Below the pieces are notes generated by a model that saw only the letters and a list, made by a program, of their open reading frames with translations, was not told the origin of the DNA and made no database searches. A stretch of DNA of 64,000 bases, from assembly GCA_028673005.1 (NCBI GenBank), contig CM054118.1:91178858-91242857 (forward strand). Direction: 5' to 3'. Below are positions 58,968 to 64,000 of this stretch, one piece after another. Each line of letters starts with the position of its first letter. Position 1 is the first letter of the stretch. The DNA is from Tanypteryx hageni (lineage: Eukaryota > Arthropoda > Insecta > Odonata > Petaluridae). The position numbers and the translations under genes were made by a program.

Positions 58968-60870
58968 ATGAGACGAACGCCTGTCCCATCAACCTCGAGA
59001 CAGGGAAGCGCTTCTCCTCCAACTTTAGGTAAAGATTTTCAAAAATATCAACAATATAATAAATGAGGGATCCATATCTCGATGAATTTAATTATTATAT
59101 AATTTTCAAAAATATTTATTTTTTTTGCTTTTATATTGTAATTTTATAAACATTTCATTTTTTTAGAAATAGCTACTAAGAAGAAGAAAACCAAGGAGGA
59201 AAAAGTCGACCGCATTTTTCACTGCAAGATGAAGAGGTTACGTGGCTGATTGAAAGTGGGGAAATATTTTCGGACGAGAGTTCAGATTCTGATTTGGATA
59301 GTGAACAAGAAGAGGAAGAGGAAACAGTTACTCCGGGTAGTTATCCTTCACCCGCATCTGGTAGAGTCCCAACCCCCATTCTTCCCACCCCTTCACAACC
59401 CGACCCTTCCCTTGCTCCCATCTGGTCCAAGGGCGAATGCTTGCCTTCCCCTTTTTCTTTCTCTGGAAAACAGATGTTATTAACGATACCCTGAGGAAAC
59501 AATCCTATTGATTTTACAATTTATTTTTCGCAGATGAATTCTTCCAATTGGTAACAAAAACAAATAAATATGTAGAAAATGAATTTCTGAATCAAACATG
59601 TGTAGATGTTCCGCGGAAGGTTGCCAATTGGACTAATTTGGAGAAAGATGAATTGGAAGTGTTTTAGGATTGTTATTCCTGGTGGGTACTGTTAGAACAA
59701 ATAGAATAAGGGATTATTGGAATAGGGACGAGAAATTTGATTTCAGATTTTTTTACCGAAGGATGACGAGAGATAGATTTCTATCTATCCTTCAGAATCT
59801 ACATTTTTCTGAAAATCCAGATTTAGGCGACCCTATTCCAAACCTCTTTTGGATTTTTTCACAGTATTTCTGATGAAACTTACACTCCTCAGAAAAACCT
59901 CTGCATTGATGAGTCTGTGGTGTTATGGAGGGGACAGTTGCGGTTCAGGACATTCAAAGAGGAAGCGGCATAAGTTTGGCCTCAAGCTTTACATGCTGAC
60001 TAAACCTAATGGGTATGTCCACCGCATTATCGTCTATGCGTGCAAGAGTGATGTTGAGTTAGGAGGGCAAGGTCATGCTAGTAAAGTTGTCCATAAACTT
60101 ATGGAGGGTAAATTTGGAGTCGGATATTCCCTATTTATGGACAACTATTACAGTGACGTCAATTTGACCCAGGAACTCCTCAATAATCAGTGCTATTGCA
60201 CTGGAACGTTGTGCGCTGATCGTAGAGGAAATCCACCTGAGGTTGTCAGGGCCATATTGAAAAAAGGAGAGGCAATCTGTATGTGTACATATACAGGGAT
60301 AAATGCCATGAAGTGGAAAGACAAAAAGGATGTGCTAATGATTAGTACCGAATTTGGCAACCGTTTGGTAAATATTAAGAATAGAAGGGGGAATAAATTA
60401 AAAAAAACGGTTGCAGTTGCCGAATACAACATGCGCATGGGGGTGTTGACAGGGTCGACCAACTTATGGCATATTATCCCTGTGACCATAAAACATTGAA
60501 GTGGTACAGGAGATTGGGAATTCATATAATTCAAGTAATGCTAATAAATAGTTATCTCCTGTACAAATAATACACTTCTAGTAATATGGATATGTACACA
60601 TACAGAATGTCTATCATAGACACCCTTGCCAAGGAACCTTCTCGGCATCTCAATTTGACTGCAGTACCGAAATCTTCTATAATATCCATAGATTCGCATT
60701 TTCCGAAATACTGTGAAAAAAGGAACAACGGAAAGGTCCAAAAAAGGTGCAGGCAATGCTCAAAAAACCAGAAAAAAGTAATGGTTGTTACCTTCTGCCC
60801 TGACTGTCCGGGTGAACCTGGTCTCTGCCTAGATAACTGTTTCCAGGAGTACCATAAAGAGTTGTCATAA
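58968..60870 (+). pseudogene. piggyBac (PGBD4-like) transposase pseudogene
   Basis: Pieces in order and in changing frames: a possible small first exon at 58968 (MRRTPVPSTSRQGSASPPT, then GTAAAG); an acidic N-terminus near 59230 (DEEVTWLIESGEIFSDESSD); GLLFLVGTVRTNRIRDYW at 59660; CIDESVVLWRGQLRF near 59905 (first catalytic Asp); KRHKFGLKLYMLTKPNGYVH then FMDNYYSDVNLTQELL (second Asp) at 59960-60180; WKDKKDVLMIST (third Asp) near 60320; GVDRVDQLMAYYPCDHKTLK near 60440. A C-terminal Cys-rich zinc-binding region follows (RCRQCSKNQ... CPDCPGEPGLCLDNCFQEYH, 60750-60855). At least four frameshifts and several stops. Function when intact: TTAA-specific cut-and-paste transposition. Confidence 0.88.
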
Positions 60871-61603
60871 TCGGCTTCCTGTTCACTGTCTAAGTTTGTA
60901 AATATTGTAAATAATTTTTGCTTGTTTTGAAAGTTGCATAATGTATTTTTGCATTTTTAGGTTTAAGTAATCTAAGTGTTGTAAATAGTGGAAAATAAAG
61001 TAATTTGTAAACATTGTATAAGGCGTAGATTAGAAACATGTAGCATAAATATTACCCCATTAGTAAATACTCGAATTTTGTATGCAACTCTGATTTCTTT
61101 TTTCAAAAATCTGTATTTTTTTGCAAATACCATAAATTTCACAAGTGTTTCGTAAATATTTCACACAATTTTTTTCTAATTAAATAAATGTTATGATTTT
61201 GTAAATAAGTTTTATGAATTCGTAAATAAGTTTGTAGAAAATTTTATTTTTATCCCACTTTTTGTACAAGATCGTGTTTTATTTTAGTAATTTACTTAAA
61301 AATAATTGTAAATATGGTATTTATATTATATAATCTGAAGAAAATATATAATTATTTCCAAAAAGTGTTTTATTTCCCCTTTTCCGAGAAGTAAAAAAAT
61401 ACGACAAAACCTGCAAGCCTAACTTCCAGGGGCAACAATCTATGCCAGATCCGAGAGCCATCAATAGATGACAGCTGTAAACTTCGTTAATAAAAAGTTT
61501 TTTTTTTTCAAAAATAATAATTTATTAGCCTTGTAATAGGATAAGTTTACATAACAAAATAAAAATTTGGGATTCTCGGAAAATGCAACTCGGGCTGAAA
61601 GTG

Positions 61604-62132
61604 TTAATTTAAATTAAGACACTTCCCATTCTCTCTCTCATTTGCTCTCCCTATCAATCTCTCTCTCATTCGTTCTCTCTCCCACTGCAAATCTCTAATT
61701 TTATTGACGAGTAATTAAGCAAATATAATCTGACATTAATTTAATTTCAGTTATTCACAACCATTTTAAAGAATTTCAAAGTGTACAATAATGCTTAATA
61801 AGGCAATCTGTAGAAGTGTTGAAAGTCAAATGTGGACAAAGAATTACTATTTGTCAGTAACTATGGTAAGAATCGCAAGATTTAATGGAATAATAATGTG
61901 CAGTGTATCCAAAGGTGGCTTACTTAAATTTCGAATTGCTGTTACATGATACGTGAAAGTCAGATTTTTCAGATTCATATTGATTGCTGGGCTCAATTGG
62001 AGATGGGTTTACATTTTCTTAGCAATTAATATATACTTCATTGCTTGTCAGTGTGTATGTTAATGCAGTGAATCCAAATTTTAGAAAAACATTTTTTGAG
62101 TTACTGATTGTGAGATATTTCTTTGCATCTTA
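61604..62132. other. Spacer between piggyBac and Tc1-like elements
   Basis: AT-rich, with a TCTCTC-rich patch at 61630-61685. No gene recognised. Confidence 0.5.
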
Positions 62133-63742
62133 CACGGTTTCCCGGGCTATTTTGACAGTCGTCCATCTTATTTTGACAATGTTTCATTTCATTTTGACAG
62201 TAGTGGTCCATTCTATTTTGACAACTGTCCATTTAATTTTGACAATGGTTCATTCTATTTGGACAATATTTCATTCTATTTTGACTTTTCTTTATTTAAT
62301 TACATATCAAATACTTGTTATGATTATTCATTAGTTATAACTTTTATTTCATGGGCATATTGTTTTATATAGTTTTCTTTATAGTTTAAAATGCAATACA
62401 ATAAAGTTGGGCACCAAAACTTCTTTATCGATACATTTTGGAATGAAAGATACCATATATCTATAAAAATTTGCACAATCATCGCTTGATAGTAAATCAG
62501 CTCCTTAAGATATTAATTCTAACAACCCTGCTTCATTCTTAGGTCTGCCACACCATACAGATTCTTTCCATTTAGAAAACATATTTTCAGTCGGATTCAA
62601 AAAAGTTGAATGAGGCGGCAAATATAATATTTCCTGCCCATAATCTAATACCTAAGCTTTTACACTTTCATTTTTATGGAATGGAACATTATCCATCACA
62701 AAAACAACACGGTTTATTTGATTCTTGGCAAACATTATTAGTAAATTTTCAAGATAGGTTAAAAATAGTGCCCATTATAAGGTATTGTTTGAGCTGAATA
62801 ATAAAATAATTTTTCTCAATTGATTGCACTGCACAAAGAAATGTTCCGTGACCTAACACTTGGGGCAACTAGTATGGCACGCATTCCATGTGATGATCGT
62901 CCACTTCGAGCCCTCACCGTCACATTGAAACCAACTTTGTCAATAAAATAAACTTCATTTTTTGAAACGAGATGGTAATTCTATGAAGTTAAGTGTAGTG
63001 ATATCTTGCTTCAATAGACATTTCATTGTTTCTTCTCGCTGGGATAATATGTATTCATTTTAATGTATATGTAAATCATCTAATAAGCATCCAATTGAAG
63101 ATTGTGAAATCTGAGGTTGAAATCTACGATTCTTTTTAAAGATAAGCTGCAGTCTTCTTCTATCCATTGTTTAATAACTGATTGCTGTTCTTCATTAAGT
63201 TTGTTTTCTCTGTGGCCACCTCTTCTAGATTTATCAGTCAACCCTTTCGTTAAGTATTTTTTAATGATTTTGTGAACATTTGTTCTTTTCACTTCCATTA
63301 TATTTTAAATCATGCTTGCATGATTTCCCGAGAGATAAGCATAAATTATTCTTCTTCTGTCTTCATTAGAAGTCTCTTGATTTTTTCTCGGGTCCATTGT
63401 TTTTTTTAGTAAGTTAAGTTTGTATCGTTCTAATGAAACGGAATAATATGTAAATAATTTATAATTATTAAACTTAATGCAAACATGTAAATATTAGAAA
63501 AATTTGGTAACATTACTAACCTATTTAGGTATCTGCAAATGCACCACAAAGTATTGGCAAGTATGCAGTTAATGTAGCAAAAATAGAATGATCCAACGTC
63601 AAAATTAAATGAACCAATGTCAAAATTAAACAAAACGTCAAAATAAAATGAACTTTTGTCAAAATTAAATGAACCGTTGTCAAAATAAGATGGCAATGTC
63701 AAAGTTAAGTGAACTGTTGTCAAAATAGCCCGGGAAATGGTG
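62133..63742 (-). mobile_element. Tc1/mariner-superfamily element with iterated terminal repeats (1.6 kb)
   Basis: CACGGTTTCCCGGGCTATTT at the left and the complement of CACCATTTCCCGGGCTATTT at the right, each flanked by TA (62131-62132, 63743-63744). Behind each terminus lie about seven ~22 bp repeats with the core TATTTTGACA (left 62148-62290, right 63590-63735). The transposase is on the minus strand and decayed. Long frames across the iterons are artefacts. Confidence 0.9.
62430..63397 (-). pseudogene. Tc1-like transposase pseudogene
   Basis: ATG at 63397 begins MDPRKNQETSNEDRRRIIYA; a TAA follows after ~30 codons. The frame then continues with MEVKRTNVHKIIKKYLTKG and DKSRRGGHRENKLNEEQQSV, the paired HTH with its Arg-Gly-Gly linker. 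The DDE domain is recognisable in pieces: YFIDKVGFNVTVRAR (first Asp) near 62940; VVFVMDNVPFHKN (second Asp) near 62690; LPPHSTFLNPTENMFSKWKE near 62600. The last is the region that normally holds the third acid, here Glu. Multiple stops and frameshifts make it non-functional. Confidence 0.85.
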
Positions 63743-63744
63743 TA

Positions 63745-64000
63745 TACAAGTCAGGCGGCTTGGATAGTTATTAGATAAAAACAAACTTCTGAAACTCGTT
63801 CAATGAAATGAAAGTATTTAATGAATAAATCTTGCTATGTAAGAAAAATGAGTAATGATATCATTCATAACAATTCAACAATGAAACGAGATTTAATTTA
63901 ATAACTTTTGCACACTGATTATTTGCGTTGAACTGCAGCATGCATAAACTAAATACTAAAATTGATATAAAATATTCAAATGTAACAGTTTGAAAATATT
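63745..64000. other. Flank at window end
   Basis: AT-rich, no recognised feature. Confidence 0.5.

Larger units (their letters stand above)
57614..61603 (+). mobile_element. piggyBac-superfamily transposon (~4.0 kb)
   Basis: CACTTGCAGCCCGAG (57614-57628) and CTCGGGCTGAAAGTG (61589-61603) are 15 bp inverted repeats with one mismatch. The right flank is TTAA (61604-61607) and the left is TCAA (57610-57613), i.e. a mutated TTAA duplication. A sub-terminal GCCATCAATAGATGAC motif occurs twice at the left (57631, 57671 with one change) and once at the right (61459). The transposase is on the plus strand, and repeat R1 is inserted at 57950-58478. Confidence 0.92.

Noticed and set aside
60193..60534. 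113-codon minus-strand frame
   Set aside because: Antisense shadow of the piggyBac transposase.
1..64000. CRISPR arrays or bacterial operons
   Set aside because: Repeats are long tandem units, TE termini or microsatellites; no spacer-repeat pattern and no prokaryotic gene clusters.

Overview
The window is AT-rich eukaryotic DNA, most probably from an arthropod. There are no bacterial-style operons. The little host coding sequence visible is split by GT-AG introns. The rest is a nested landscape of mobile elements typical of arthropod genomes: Tigger/pogo, mariner/IS630, Tc1-like, hAT, piggyBac, CR1/Jockey-type non-LTR retrotransposons and tRNA-derived SINEs. The species cannot be named from the sequence.

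Bases 1-26026 are a tandem array of a ~7.2 kb unit: copies at 1-7232, 7233-14449, 14450-21656 and a partial one at 21657-26026. The left end lies outside the window. Each full unit carries a fragment of a non-LTR retrotransposon ORF2 (a 207-codon open frame identical in three copies), a ~600 bp near-perfect palindrome made of two head-to-head tRNA-derived SINEs, a (CCCAA)n plus CCT-rich tract, and two dispersed repeats that recur elsewhere in the window. Copies 1 and 3 share diagnostic bases against copies 2 and 4, so the array has a dimeric ~14.4 kb higher-order structure. The last ~1.5 kb before the right edge carries many private changes.

From 26027 to about 41 kb the single-copy DNA holds candidate exons of an unrecognised acidic/basic, probably nuclear host protein on the + strand (27703-27828, 30801-30983, alternative terminal exons at 32793 and 35337, and a duplicate of the first exon at 40533-40658). 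They are separated by transposons: a decayed IS630/mariner element (26107-27373), a SINE split by a Tigger MITE (27975-28780), a 1.9 kb hAT element (28831-30716), a Tigger-type non-autonomous element (33180-34556) and a 4 kb Tigger element (35599-39581). The last has a transposase interrupted by one in-frame TGA.

From 41 to 52.9 kb the sequence is mostly unassigned intergenic DNA. It includes an ACC/CCT low-complexity block, a hAT MITE, a LINE 3' tail, SINEs and a deleted mariner. From 52.9 to 56.4 kb lies a TIGD1-like Tigger element whose catalytic core is replaced by a foldback element built of palindromic iterons, and which also carries a head-to-head SINE pair. From 57.6 to 61.6 kb is a complete but frameshifted piggyBac element, and from 62.1 to 63.7 kb a Tc1-like element with iterated terminal inverted repeats. 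No intact autonomous mobile element and no standard functional tRNA or rRNA gene was found.
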